DNA of 51,899 nucleotides from Lentisphaerae bacterium ADurb.Bin242 (GCA_002069785.1 MWCA01000035.1:1-51899), one strand, 5' to 3'. Shown: positions 18,724 through 28,648, counted from the stretch's first letter. A program made the numbers and translations. The notes: generated by a model not told the origin, from the sequence alone.

Positions 18724-19391
18724 AAAAAGACGGAAGTTTCACACTGATCGAGCTTTTGATCGTGATTTCGATCATCGCCATTCTTGCCGGACTGATCCTG
18801 CCCGCTCTCGGCAAGGCCAGAGCCATGGCGTACAGCGCTTCGTGCAAGAACAACCTCAAACAGTGCGGCTACTATATTTTCCTGTATACGGACAACTATG
18901 CGGGGTGGTTCATGGCGAAGAACACCCTGCCGTGGGACACCACCTGTTACTGGTATTCTCTTTTCAGAGCGGACAGCGGACAGTGCGGCAGCGTGGTTGC
19001 GTTCAAAAATACGACAGAGGCAAAAAAGCGCATGGACTGCCGGTGCGCCGAACTGGCCGGCGAACCGAATCTTTTTTTTGCCGCCAACATGAGAGTCGGA
19101 ACCAGCATCACCGCCGCAAAACGCCAATGGATCCCGGTCATTTCGGACGACGAGGGTTTTTACAAGCCGGACAGAATCAAACTGCCGCACCGGCTTTTCA
19201 TCCTGCAATGCAACGGACGGTTCAACTACGAAGTGTACAAATTTTACCATGCCGGAAAGGCGCAAATGATTTTTGCCGACTTCAGCATAAAATCCTTTAC
19301 CCGTTCAGAAATCCCGATGTATGATGGAAATTACACTGTGCGGTACAACTATTTTCCGGCCAGCGGCAGCCCCAAAGACACTTCCTACTGA
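18720..19391 (+). CDS. Pseudopilin-like protein (cassette 2)
   Basis: A 223-residue protein that starts [20 protein letters not shown], a prepilin leader and hydrophobic helix with Glu5; the residue before Phe is Ser, not Gly. The helix is followed by [21 protein letters not shown], the linker typical of these PVC pseudopilins. The C-terminal part ([17 protein letters not shown]) corresponds to the H-x-DG ending but lacks the Gly. The ATG overlaps the LacI stop as ATGA and has GGAAGGA upstream. Export and anchoring at the inner membrane through prepilin-type processing are expected. It is followed 17 bases later by an exported DUF4838-type protein, as in the other cassettes. Confidence 0.92.
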   Translation: MKKDGSFTLIELLIVISIIAILAGLILPALGKARAMAYSASCKNNLKQCGYYIFLYTDNYAGWFMAKNTLPWDTTCYWYSLFRADSGQCGSVVAFKNTTEAKKRMDCRCAELAGEPNLFFAANMRVGTSITAAKRQWIPVISDDEGFYKPDRIKLPHRLFILQCNGRFNYEVYKFYHAGKAQMIFADFSIKSFTRSEIPMYDGNYTVRYNYFPASGSPKDTSY

Positions 19392-19408
19392 AACGAAAGG
19401 AGTTTTCC

Positions 19409-22369
19409 GTGAAACACGTCATCATTTCCCTCGGACTGGCCCTGTCGGCCATGACCTTCCCGTCCGGTCTCCGCGCCGCCGATGTTCCGCTGACCTCGGG
19501 CAAGGAGGCACGGTGCGTCATCGTTCTTCCGCCGAACGCCTCCGACAGCCATAAGTTCGCGGCTTCGGAACTGGCCGGGTATCTCGAAAAACTTTCCGGC
19601 GGGGTGAAAATCGCATGGTCTGAAAAAGAGATCCCGAACCAGACCAATATCCATCTGTGCCTGGCGACGGACAGACTTCCCCTGAAACCGGACAGTACAA
19701 AATTGGAGAAAATCAGCAGCGACGGATATCTGCTTCTGGCCGTTCCCGGAAAAATCGTTATCATTTCCAAAAAACCGCGCGGTCTGATCTTCGGGGTCTA
19801 CAATCTCCTCAAGAAATACGGCGACATCCGCTGGCTGACGCCCGGCGATGACGGAGAATACTATACGGTCAAAAACAGGATCGATGTTCCCGAGCAGGAA
19901 ACACTCGTGAATCCCGCTTCGGATTTCCGTGCGATTTTTACCGGCAGAATGAATGTGAACTCGTTCATCGCCGATTCATGGAAATGGATGCTGCGGAACG
20001 GAATCGTTCCGCGGATACAAAGCCGCAATTTTTCTCCGGAACAGTTGAAATTCATCGATTCCATCGATCCCGATTTCAGCAACATGGGACATGTCTTTAC
20101 CCCGCTGCTGCTCTGGAGTGAATCCCTGACCGCAGACGAACGGGAAAGAGGGCGGATTCTTCAGAAAATGTTCGAGGAAAGCCCGGAGATGTTTCCCCTG
20201 ATCAACGGCAGACGCGAAATGCTCGACGGACAAAAACTCCAGCCTTGCACGACAAACGAAAAAACCATCGAAACCATGAAAAAGGGGGCGCTTTCCTACC
20301 ATGAGAAACGATGGATTCCCGGAATGCGTTTTCTGATCGGCAACAACGACGGCACCGGCTGGTGCCAGTGCGCGAAGTGTCTCGAAACCGACAGAACGGA
20401 CAAGGTCTGCCCGAATTCGCCGGCAACACGCTACTGGACCCTCGTTAACCGGGTCGGCGGAGTCCTCCTGGACAAATATCCGGAAAGAGAGATTCAGGGA
20501 TGGGCTTATCAGAATTTTTCCCAGCCGCCTTATGGCGTCGTCCCGGACAAACGCATCACGGTGCTGCTGGTTTACAACGACCGCTGCTACCGTCACCGGA
20601 TCGATGATCCGCACTGTCAAGTCAATAAGGTTTTCAGGAACTATTTTGCGGAATGGAAAAAATTTCCGAACCGGAAATACACATGGGAGCAGATTGACAT
20701 CGCCTCCGGACAGGTTTACACCCCGATCGAAAAGGTCTTCGCCGACAACATCCGCACGCTTGCAAAAAATTACGGATGTTCCGGAATGCTGATGATCACG
20801 TGTGCACCGGACGGCATTTATAAAAAGAAGCATGAGGGAACCCTTGTTCCGTATATCTGGTATGGCATGTGGCAAACCCTGTATCTCGGCGCGGCGTTCC
20901 TCTGGGACCATGAAAGCGACTATGAAAAGCTGTATGAGGAAGCCGGAGCCCTTTACTACGGAAAAGCCTGGAACGGAGGCATGAAGGCATTCCGCGCCCT
21001 GCTTGCGAAAGCCTTCGAAGAAACCCCGGGGTGCTACGGCTGCGGACGCGGGGCGTCCCCGCTGGGCAGATGTCTGGACTCGCCCGGAACGCAGGAAACA
21101 CTGGCCGCCCTGCTCGAATCGGCGGAAAAATCGGCCGCCTCCGATCCGGATAAACGAGTCCTCGCCCACGTCCGGCGGGACAAGATGCTTTTCGAACGCA
21201 CATGGCTTGCATTCCGCCAGAACTATCTCGACGGATTCCGGGAATTCAAAGCCTATGAAAAGAAGGGTAAGATCACCGTGGACGGCAAAGCCGACGAGCC
21301 CGACTGGAAAAATGCGGACAATTATACAAATTTCAAAAAACTGAATCTCGGGAATGGTTCGACTGAAGCGGCCGGCATTCAAACTTTCGTGAAATTCACC
21401 TATGAACCGGACAATCTCTACCTCTTCGTCGAGGCGCTGGAACCCTATCCGGACAAGATGCTGGCAACCGAGTGGAACGTCCGGGCGGACCCGCCGGTCT
21501 GGAAGGACAATTCCATCGATATCTTCCTCAACCACCGCGAACTCGGAAATGACTATTTCCAGATATCTCTCAATCACAAGGGAAAACTTTTCGATGCCGT
21601 GAAAAAGGTCGGAATCCATGCGCCGGACCCGAGTCCTTCCCTTGATGTCGAAGCCGCAATCAAGATCGGGAAAGACCGCTGGACCGCCGAGATCAGAATT
21701 CCGACCGCCAAGCTGGGCGGCAAATGCATCACCGGAAATGTCTGGATGGTCAATGTCGGACGTTCCCGCAAACTCACGGACGGCACAAAGGAACTTTCCT
21801 CGATCGCAAATGGCTATTTTCATAATTTCGAGCGGTTCATTCCGCTCACTTTCAGCGGAGAAAGAACCACGGCGGGAACTCAAATGGAAACAGATACCTC
21901 CCCGTGGAAAAATGCCACTTTCGGCGCCGTACGGCTCCTGGGAGAAAAAGCAATCGGAAAACGGATCCTCGTGAACCGTGAAACTCCGGCGGGCTGGAAT
22001 ATTTCGGACGATGTCCATCTTGCAATGCCGTTCAGGGACCCGGGCCGCAAAGACCGTTTCGTTCACCTCGAAAAAGGAAGAATCTATCAGATCAACACAG
22101 GAAAATTCAGCCAATGTTCCATCTCCTTCGAACTGAAGGGGAAAGGCAATATTTCCGTGGAGATTTACAACTATTCCGCACAACCCGGCGGCAAACTCAA
22201 AAGCGGAGGCGGCACGGTCATTCTTAAAAAAGGAGATTTCGAATTCAGGGACTGGACCCCTTTCCGGTTCGATTACCTCAAAAAGAACCCCGATGACGCT
22301 TTTGCCGTGGCTTTCAAACTCCTCGACGGATATGCGGACATCGACAATGTTTTCGTAACGGCGAAATAA
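19409..22369 (+). CDS. Exported DUF4838-type protein with GH20b-like N-terminus and CBM9-like domain
   Basis: 986 residues from a GTG start with AAAGGAG six bases upstream. A signal peptide (VIISLGLALSAMTFPSGLRA) is followed by a domain like the N-terminal one of GH20/GH67 enzymes (SHKFAASELAGYLEKLSGG to YNLLKKYGDIRWLTPG, about 30-155), then a DUF4838-type TIM-barrel-like region with the cysteine cluster CQCAKC (319-324), and from about residue 620 a CBM9-like domain (KITVDGKADEPDWKNADNY). A final beta-sandwich of about 150 residues ends the protein. DUF4838 proteins are usually found in glycan loci and suspected of being hydrolases; the exact activity is unknown. It lies between the pseudopilin and an MBL-fold enzyme in cassette 2. 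Confidence 0.85.
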   Translation: MKHVIISLGLALSAMTFPSGLRAADVPLTSGKEARCVIVLPPNASDSHKFAASELAGYLEKLSGGVKIAWSEKEIPNQTNIHLCLATDRLPLKPDSTKLEKISSDGYLLLAVPGKIVIISKKPRGLIFGVYNLLKKYGDIRWLTPGDDGEYYTVKNRIDVPEQETLVNPASDFRAIFTGRMNVNSFIADSWKWMLRNGIVPRIQSRNFSPEQLKFIDSIDPDFSNMGHVFTPLLLWSESLTADERERGRILQKMFEESPEMFPLINGRREMLDGQKLQPCTTNEKTIETMKKGALSYHEKRWIPGMRFLIGNNDGTGWCQCAKCLETDRTDKVCPNSPATRYWTLVNRVGGVLLDKYPEREIQGWAYQNFSQPPYGVVPDKRITVLLVYNDRCYRHRIDDPHCQVNKVFRNYFAEWKKFPNRKYTWEQIDIASGQVYTPIEKVFADNIRTLAKNYGCSGMLMITCAPDGIYKKKHEGTLVPYIWYGMWQTLYLGAAFLWDHESDYEKLYEEAGALYYGKAWNGGMKAFRALLAKAFEETPGCYGCGRGASPLGRCLDSPGTQETLAALLESAEKSAASDPDKRVLAHVRRDKMLFERTWLAFRQNYLDGFREFKAYEKKGKITVDGKADEPDWKNADNYTNFKKLNLGNGSTEAAGIQTFVKFTYEPDNLYLFVEALEPYPDKMLATEWNVRADPPVWKDNSIDIFLNHRELGNDYFQISLNHKGKLFDAVKKVGIHAPDPSPSLDVEAAIKIGKDRWTAEIRIPTAKLGGKCITGNVWMVNVGRSRKLTDGTKELSSIANGYFHNFERFIPLTFSGERTTAGTQMETDTSPWKNATFGAVRLLGEKAIGKRILVNRETPAGWNISDDVHLAMPFRDPGRKDRFVHLEKGRIYQINTGKFSQCSISFELKGKGNISVEIYNYSAQPGGKLKSGGGTVILKKGDFEFRDWTPFRFDYLKKNPDDAFAVAFKLLDGYADIDNVFVTAK

Positions 22370-22390
22370 CCATACAGGAGCATATCCTAC

Positions 22391-23146
22391 ATGAAAATCC
22401 ACATGCTCGGAACCGGACACGGAGACCCGACGCCCGAAAGGTTCAATACCGCGGCACTCCTGGAAACCGGCAGCCGGTTTTACCTGCTGGACGCCGGAGC
22501 GCCCGCCGCCGTCCTGATAAGAAAAAATCTGCCGATGAGCCGTTTGCGGGCCGTCTTTATTACCCATATGCACGAAGATCATTTTGACGGTCTGGCGGGC
22601 ATCCTCAAATTTCAGCTCAAGTATGCGCCGGAGAACGGAACAACCGAGGTCTGGCTGCCGGAGAAAAGGGCCGGAAAACTGTTCAGAACCCTGCTTTCGG
22701 CAGCCCATCTGCCGATCGATGCGATGCCCGGAAAACTCCTTTGGAAAACAATCCGTCCCGGATTCTTCTTCGATGACGGATTCCTCCGGATGGAGGCAAT
22801 ACCGACCCGGCACATGCACATTCCGGAGGGCCATTTTCCAAGTTACGCCTTCCTGATTTGCGCGGAAGGCAGAAAGGTATTGTACACCGGCGATCTCGCA
22901 AAGGATTTTTCCGACTTTCCGCTGGCGCGCGCATCCGAAGCGGATTCCTGTATATGTGAACTGACCCACATCCGTCTCGATTCGGCACTGCCGGTTTTCG
23001 GGTCGCTCCCTTTGAAGAAACTGATTTTCAGCCATGTCGGCAACGACTGGCACGGAGCCGAAGCGGAAAAACATTTTGCGGAAAAGACAAAGGCCCTGCC
23101 GTATGAAACGGTTCTTGCACATGACGGTGACATCTATGAGTTCTGA
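22391..23146 (+). CDS. Metallo-beta-lactamase-fold hydrolase (RNase Z/phosphodiesterase-like)
   Basis: A 251-residue cytoplasmic protein. The zinc motif THMHEDHFDG gives His59, His61, Asp63 and His64; YTGDLAKD supplies the bridging Asp and FSHVGND the late His. N-terminal MKIHMLGTGHGDPTP is typical of the RNase Z/arylsulfatase-like branch of the fold. AGGAG lies 11 bases before the ATG. In a glycan operon it might cleave a phosphodiester or ester made during catabolism, or act in a cyclic-phosphate signal; the substrate is unknown. It sits between the DUF4838 gene and GH42 and follows the same strand and tight spacing, so it belongs to the operon. Confidence 0.88.
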   Translation: MKIHMLGTGHGDPTPERFNTAALLETGSRFYLLDAGAPAAVLIRKNLPMSRLRAVFITHMHEDHFDGLAGILKFQLKYAPENGTTEVWLPEKRAGKLFRTLLSAAHLPIDAMPGKLLWKTIRPGFFFDDGFLRMEAIPTRHMHIPEGHFPSYAFLICAEGRKVLYTGDLAKDFSDFPLARASEADSCICELTHIRLDSALPVFGSLPLKKLIFSHVGNDWHGAEAEKHFAEKTKALPYETVLAHDGDIYEF

Positions 23147-23260
23147 AATCGAAAATCCCTCTTGGAAAAATGCCGGAACGACACTCTTTCCAGAGAGATT
23201 TTTTATAAAACTTCAAGGAATAACAATAAAATTGCGGAAATCACCAGGGAGAGATGCGGA

Positions 23261-25258
23261 ATGAAAGTCGAAGTCGGAACGGCGTATTATCCGGAGGACT
23301 GGGATAACGAGCGGGTCGAGTACGATGCGCGGCTGATGCGGGAGGCCGGCATGTCATACGTCCGGATGGGTGAATTCGCATGGTCGCACATGGAACCGCG
23401 TGAAAACATTTTTGAATTCAAATGGCTGCATGATGCTGTCGATATTTTCGGTAAAAACGGGGTCCGGACGATCCTCTGTACGCCATCCTCGGCGGCGCCC
23501 GCGTGGATGTGCCGGAAATACCCCGGAATCCTGCGTATGAAACGAAACGGAGAACGGGCCTGGTTCGGGGTTCGCGACCACACATGCTATACATCGAAAA
23601 AATACCGTGAGCTGGTTCTGAAAACAGCCGGAAAAATGGCGCTTGAGTTCAAGGACGACCCGAATATAGCCGGGTGGCAGATCGACAACGAAGCCGGATG
23701 TTCAAGATTCCCGGAATGCTTCTGTCCCGACTGCCAGGCCGCGTTCCGGGAATATGTCAGGGACAAATACAAAACGCTGGAAAATCTCAACGACGCCTGG
23801 CGGACAACCTTCTGGAGCGGGGAATTCTTCGATTGGGATGAACTGGAACTCGAAGCCAACTGGGAAAACATGGGGTCCTGCCGGACGGTGGAATCGAAGA
23901 GGTTCAGAAGCCGCGAACAGGCGGATTTTATTCTGTGCCAGGCGGAAGCAATCCGCAAAATAATTCCGGACGCGCTCATCGGCACCAACAACTACTGCGG
24001 GGCCGACCGTTACGAAATGTTCTCAAAACTTGATTTCGCCGGCAACGACTTTTATCCGAAGGTGAACGCCGACATGTATTCCACCCTTCTGCCTGTGGTG
24101 CGTTACCGCGGCCTGAAACAGGGGGTTGCCCCGTGGATGCTCGAAACGCCTCCCCGTCCCGGCTGGCCGGTGCGGGACCAGATGCGTTTTTATTTCTGGC
24201 TTTATGTCGGACAGGGATATAATCCGATTTTTTACTTCCACTGGAACAGCCATCTTTCCGGCAATGAGAAATTGACCCAGACCATCATCGGCGCTTCCGG
24301 CAAACCCGGCGTGAAATACGAAATGCTGAAAAAACTGATTGCGGAAGCGGATTCGGTTTTGAGCCCGTATCCCGGACTTTCCCTGCCTCGCTGCGAGTGT
24401 GCCATTATTCAGGATTACGAGGCCGATTGGGTCTATGCGGTCGGTTTTCCGGAGCGGATGGAAGCCCGGAGCAATACTTTTTTCACCTGTTTCAGCGCTC
24501 TTTCTGGTCTGGGTGCGACGCCTGAAATCATTTCGCCGGACGCCAATCTGGCGGAATACAAACTCGTCGTTATGCCTCTTCAGGCGCATATACGAAAGGA
24601 TATTGCGGAAAAACTCAAGGAATTTGTCTCCGGGGGCGGCGTGCTGATCATGAACGGCTCCTCCGGCATGTTCGACGGCAATGGAAAGAATCTTCCGGAG
24701 GACGGACCGCAGCATGTGCGGGAAATTTTCGGCATGACGATCGGAGAAAACAGGATTTTCGACTCGCCGAAGATTCTTGCCTATGATCCGTCCGAAGAGT
24801 TTGCCCGGAAAAATGTGGTCGTTTCGGGAAGTCTCGACGGGATGGACGCGGTCGGGACAGCGGCTCAATGGACCGGATATATTACTGTTTCTTCCGCAGA
24901 GATTCTGTTGACATTTGCCAATTCGGAACTCAAAGGGAGACCTTTCTGCACGGTCAACCGATACGGCAAAGGATACGCAATTTATTTTGCGGCGGATCGG
25001 ATTGACCAAGAACTCTGCAACAGACTGGTTCTGTATGCGGCAAAAAAGGCTGGAATCATTCCGGTAATTTATCCTGCGGAGGTTGCCGTGTCGAAACGGG
25101 ACAACCTGGTGTTCCTTTCCAACTTCAACGATTCGGCGGTTGAATTCAAGACAGGCTGGAAAGGCCGGAACCTGCTGGGAAGTTCCCTGCGGGACGGAGT
25201 CATAACGCTTCCGCCGCGGGAATCCGCGGTGGTTGAAACTGCGAGTGAGACGCCGTAA
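23261..25258 (+). CDS. GH42 beta-galactosidase, cytoplasmic
   Basis: The ATG at 23261 with GGAGAGA upstream gives 665 residues starting MKVEVGTAYYPEDWD, the conserved GH42 opening; the longer frame from 23162 adds an unconserved extension. The TIM barrel holds the acid/base Glu144 in WQIDNEAG and the likely nucleophile Glu295 in PWMLETPPRPG. CFCPDC at 153-158 is the zinc-binding cysteine cluster known from GH42 enzymes. A trimerisation/GATase-like domain (about 390-600) and a small beta-domain (to 665) complete the usual architecture. There is no signal peptide, so it acts on imported galactosides. Fifth gene of cassette 2. Confidence 0.95.
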   Translation: MKVEVGTAYYPEDWDNERVEYDARLMREAGMSYVRMGEFAWSHMEPRENIFEFKWLHDAVDIFGKNGVRTILCTPSSAAPAWMCRKYPGILRMKRNGERAWFGVRDHTCYTSKKYRELVLKTAGKMALEFKDDPNIAGWQIDNEAGCSRFPECFCPDCQAAFREYVRDKYKTLENLNDAWRTTFWSGEFFDWDELELEANWENMGSCRTVESKRFRSREQADFILCQAEAIRKIIPDALIGTNNYCGADRYEMFSKLDFAGNDFYPKVNADMYSTLLPVVRYRGLKQGVAPWMLETPPRPGWPVRDQMRFYFWLYVGQGYNPIFYFHWNSHLSGNEKLTQTIIGASGKPGVKYEMLKKLIAEADSVLSPYPGLSLPRCECAIIQDYEADWVYAVGFPERMEARSNTFFTCFSALSGLGATPEIISPDANLAEYKLVVMPLQAHIRKDIAEKLKEFVSGGGVLIMNGSSGMFDGNGKNLPEDGPQHVREIFGMTIGENRIFDSPKILAYDPSEEFARKNVVVSGSLDGMDAVGTAAQWTGYITVSSAEILLTFANSELKGRPFCTVNRYGKGYAIYFAADRIDQELCNRLVLYAAKKAGIIPVIYPAEVAVSKRDNLVFLSNFNDSAVEFKTGWKGRNLLGSSLRDGVITLPPRESAVVETASETP

Positions 25259-25365
25259 GGAGGATGTTTTTCTTCAAAAACCGGAAAGGACAAGTTTTAC
25301 TTAAATTCGCCTTAAGGCGATCGGTTCGTGCAACAGCATTTACAAAATCCAAGGAACAGGCAATT

Positions 25366-27402
25366 ATGAATCTCCGTGCTCCCCGCAGAGAACTTCTCTT
25401 CGACTTTCACACCATGCCCTGGATCAAGGACCTCGGCAGCCGCTTCGACTTTGAAAAAATCGCCGCATACTGGAAGGAATGCGATGTCGACACGATCTCC
25501 TTCCCGTTCCGCTGCAACCAGGGGTTCTCTTATTATCCGACGGAAATCGGTTACGTCTACCCGTCGCTCCGGTACGACCTTCTCGGGAAACTTCTTGAAA
25601 CGGCGCATTCCATCGGGGTCCGGATGATGATATACACCAACATGTCCGTCTTTGTCGAGGGATGGATGCAACATCCCGACTGGCGCATCCGCACGCCGGA
25701 CCACAGCGTCTATGACAACTGCATCTGTTCCAATTCCGGTGCGACTCCTCATATCTGCGCACAGATCGAAGAAGTCCTTTCCCTGTATGATGTGGATGGT
25801 CTTTTCCTCGACTTCGGATACGATCCTCCATGTCTCTGCGATGCGTGTCTCGGAAAAATGACGCGGGAAGGCATTGACTGGAAAAACGAACCGGGAAAAC
25901 ATTTCGATTTCGCCCGGCGTTCTTCCATCGCCAAAATGGATGCCATGTATGCCTCCTGCCGAAAAGTAAAGCCGGATATTCTTTTTTTTGTGAACGGCAT
26001 CCCTTTTGAGGAAAAGGTAAAATATTGCACACATTTTGAATACGAATGCATTCCGACTTCCCGCTGGGGCTACAATTCGCTTGCCCTCTATTCCCGGTAT
26101 GTGAGAAACTTCGGAAAATCCGTATCGAACATGACCGGACGTTTTCACGGAGGCTGGGGGGATTTCGGCGGGCTGCGCCCCGAAAAAAGCCTCGAATACG
26201 ATGTCTTCTACGGAGCCGCCAACGGCATGAATACGACGATCGGCGACCACTTTCACCCGCGCGGAGATTTATACGAAGAGGTGATGAAACTGGTCGCTTC
26301 CACCTTCCGGAAACTTTCCGCTGTCGATGAATGGACCCTCCGCGCAGAACCGCTTGCGGACATTGCCGTGATTGTTCCGAAAAACGCGCTCGACAATACC
26401 GGAGGGTCCCTGGACGGCGCCAACGGCTGTACAAGAATGCTCATCGAACTCAAATGTCAGTTCGACGTCTATTCGGATGCTATGGAGTTGCGGCGACATT
26501 ATGAACTCATCATTCTCCCGGATGATTTGAGAATGACACCGGCGCTCGAAAAGAACATCCGTTCCCACCTCGCGCACGGAGGAAAAATCATCAGTTCCTT
26601 CTGTTCCGGACTCAATGCTTCGCTTCAAAGCAATCCAAGAGCCCCGCTCCACCTTTTCGAAGAAAAAACGGGAAAAGGAGTTCAGGAAATTCCTTCCGTG
26701 CAAATAGGCCCGGAAGACCGCTTTGTTTTTCCCGAATGGGAAGTGATTCTCCGCGGCATACTGGAATACGATCCAGCCTTTCTCTGTCCCGGAACAATGG
26801 GAAAATCTCTGGGAGACGTTCCCGCTACAGCCGTCCGGCGCGGTCTCGACCTCTCTCTTTCCGGACATTCGGAAGCCGGGGTGATGTATGTCAAACCTTA
26901 TTTCAACCGGATGGACAGAAAGGAGCGTTTCTTCCAATATATCCCGCCGGATGTCCCGACGGATAAACCCGCTCTGGTGTTCGGCAGTCAGGTTGCGCAT
27001 TTCGCATTTCCCGTGTTCGGAGCCTATTTCGAAAGCGGACGCCTTCCCTACAAGGCGCTTGTGCGCGAATGCATCGAAAGATTCCTCCCCGACGGCCTTG
27101 TCAAAAGCCCGAACGCGCCCTCCTACGTGAAAATGACAGTCACCGAGCAGAAGGAAAAAGGACGGAGGATTCTCCATGTCCTCGCCGATTATCCCGAAAA
27201 AAGAACCCCTTCCATCGAGGTCATCGAAGACGATGTCGAAATACACGCCCTCCAGGTTTCCTTGAGAACAGATTCACTCAAGGTTTCACGGATTTATACC
27301 GCGCCCGAAAGGAAAGACTGTCCGTTCTCTCCGGCGGGTGGATACGTGACTTTCACGCTGCCGTCTTTCGCCGGACATACCATCGCCGTCATCGAGGAAT
27401 AA
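25366..27402 (+). CDS. GHL6-like putative glycoside hydrolase with GH42-like trimerisation domain
   Basis: The ATG at 25366, with AAGGAACAGG upstream, gives 678 residues; a longer frame from 25264 lacks conservation features. The first ~370 residues are a TIM barrel with DVDGLFLDFGYD (Asp149) and CLCDAC (156-161), followed by a GATase/GH42M-like domain (YELIILPDDLRMTPALEKNI, HGGKIISSFCSG) and a C-terminal beta-domain. This order matches the hypothetical glycosyl hydrolase 6 type found beside GH42-like enzymes. There is no signal peptide. It is the last gene of cassette 2. The catalytic residues and substrate are not established; a cytoplasmic oligosaccharide hydrolase is inferred. Confidence 0.8.
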   Translation: MNLRAPRRELLFDFHTMPWIKDLGSRFDFEKIAAYWKECDVDTISFPFRCNQGFSYYPTEIGYVYPSLRYDLLGKLLETAHSIGVRMMIYTNMSVFVEGWMQHPDWRIRTPDHSVYDNCICSNSGATPHICAQIEEVLSLYDVDGLFLDFGYDPPCLCDACLGKMTREGIDWKNEPGKHFDFARRSSIAKMDAMYASCRKVKPDILFFVNGIPFEEKVKYCTHFEYECIPTSRWGYNSLALYSRYVRNFGKSVSNMTGRFHGGWGDFGGLRPEKSLEYDVFYGAANGMNTTIGDHFHPRGDLYEEVMKLVASTFRKLSAVDEWTLRAEPLADIAVIVPKNALDNTGGSLDGANGCTRMLIELKCQFDVYSDAMELRRHYELIILPDDLRMTPALEKNIRSHLAHGGKIISSFCSGLNASLQSNPRAPLHLFEEKTGKGVQEIPSVQIGPEDRFVFPEWEVILRGILEYDPAFLCPGTMGKSLGDVPATAVRRGLDLSLSGHSEAGVMYVKPYFNRMDRKERFFQYIPPDVPTDKPALVFGSQVAHFAFPVFGAYFESGRLPYKALVRECIERFLPDGLVKSPNAPSYVKMTVTEQKEKGRRILHVLADYPEKRTPSIEVIEDDVEIHALQVSLRTDSLKVSRIYTAPERKDCPFSPAGGYVTFTLPSFAGHTIAVIEE

Positions 27403-27525
27403 GACGGACTCCGCCCCATAAGCATTCCTGAAGCGGGCGTGAAATATCTCTTCCGGACGGGTTCCGGCAAATATCCATCAGACCGGTCGTGCTTCCTTCC
27501 GTCCGCATCGAACAAGACAAAAATG

Positions 27526-27538
27526 CGGAAATTTTCCG
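27526..27538 (+). promoter_or_regulatory. Palindrome upstream of the cassette 3 promoter, candidate operator
   Basis: CGGAAATTTTCCG is a perfect odd-length inverted repeat eight bases before the -35. It could be the operator of the cassette 3 LacI protein, but TTCCGG/CCGGAA words are very common in this DNA. Confidence 0.3.
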
Positions 27539-27546
27539 GAACGGCC

Positions 27547-27575
27547 TTGACAAAAGGAAAGGAAGGGATTATAAT
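27547..27575 (+). promoter_or_regulatory. Consensus sigma70-type promoter of cassette 3
   Basis: TTGACA (27547-27552) and TATAAT (27570-27575) with a 17-base spacer, an exact match to the consensus, about 42 bases before the LacI start. GGATTATAATTA around the -10 is identical to the cassette 2 promoter. Confidence 0.8.
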
Positions 27576-27616
27576 TATATATAGATCGAGTCAAATTTTA
27601 TGGAATGAGGCGAAAA

Positions 27617-28648
27617 ATGCAAAGACGGGTAACCATGAAGGATATTGCGGAAAAAGTGCGGATGTCCCGCGCAACCGTGTCCGCCGTCCTCGGCAATAAA
27701 GCGCATTGCTATGCCTCGGAAAAAACCAAAGCGCTGATCCGTGAAACGGCCGACCGGATGGGGTATTCGCCCAATCCGCTGGCGCGCGGCCTGAAAGGCG
27801 GCAGAACCCATACGATCGGCCTGATCGAAAGTTCGCTGCAGAATGAAGTCAGAAGACAGGAAGTGGTGAACTTCACCAATCTCCTCGATGAAAGGAATTA
27901 CAGGCTGTATGTCGCTTACTTCAAGGGCGAGGAACGTCTGCTGCAAATCGCCTGCGACGATCTGTTGTCGCGCGGGTGCGACGCCCTGATCATTTCGGGG
28001 AAACTGACTGAAAAGATGTACCGGATGATCGAGGACATCAAAGACCCGGTCATTGTGATCTCTCCTTCCCCTGAGAGTTTGACAAGAGAAGGAGAACTTT
28101 TTTTCGACCACAGCTGCGGGACCCGGGAGGCGATAGAACATCTCATTGCCCTGAATCATCGGCATATCCGGATGATCGGCCGGGAGTGGGGAGAGTTCAA
28201 CACCGATCTGCGTCCGGTCACTTTTCTGGAAGTCATGAAACGACATGGGCTTCGCGCCAAGGATATGATTCATGTGTTGGAGGAAGAAACAGATTTGACA
28301 GCAGACTTCATGAAAGGCTTTTTACGGAAGAATCCGGACTGCACGGCCATCTTCTGCACCAACGATTTTCTTGCGATGAGGACGATACAGGCCTGTTCGC
28401 AGCTGGGATTGCGGGTGCCGGAAGACATGTCCGTGATCGGGTTCGACGACATCAGCGCGAGCGAATGCTATACACCGTCTCTGACAACGGTGCGCCAGCC
28501 TAATATGGAAGGTGCGGAAGCCGGAATTCAACTGCTGATGAACCTGCTGGAGAATGAAAACAAACCGGTCTGCCGGCACCTTTTGTCGCATCTGGTGATA
28601 CGGGAAACCACGGCGGCTCCCCGCCGCCGACCGCTTCCGGAGCTGTAA
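27617..28648 (+). CDS. LacI-family transcriptional regulator (cassette 3)
   Basis: From ATG 27617 (GAGG six bases upstream) there are 343 residues; an ATG at 27605 adds four. The helix-turn-helix VTMKDIAEKVRMSRATVSAVL is followed by the hinge RMGYSPNPLARGLKGG and a periplasmic-binding-type sensor domain (HTIGLIESSLQN, AIEHLIALNHRHIRMIG, DMSVIGFDDISASECYTPSLTTVRQP). All are standard LacI features. It heads cassette 3 behind a consensus promoter and is followed 38 bases later by a pseudopilin gene. Autorepression with release by a sugar ligand is expected; the ligand is unknown. Confidence 0.95.
   Translation: MQRRVTMKDIAEKVRMSRATVSAVLGNKAHCYASEKTKALIRETADRMGYSPNPLARGLKGGRTHTIGLIESSLQNEVRRQEVVNFTNLLDERNYRLYVAYFKGEERLLQIACDDLLSRGCDALIISGKLTEKMYRMIEDIKDPVIVISPSPESLTREGELFFDHSCGTREAIEHLIALNHRHIRMIGREWGEFNTDLRPVTFLEVMKRHGLRAKDMIHVLEEETDLTADFMKGFLRKNPDCTAIFCTNDFLAMRTIQACSQLGLRVPEDMSVIGFDDISASECYTPSLTTVRQPNMEGAEAGIQLLMNLLENENKPVCRHLLSHLVIRETTAAPRRRPLPEL

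Noticed and set aside
19976..23122. 1048-codon minus-strand open frame opposite the DUF4838 and MBL genes
   Set aside because: Lies opposite two genes with recognisable motifs, has no start context and low-complexity Arg/Phe/Gly-rich translation.
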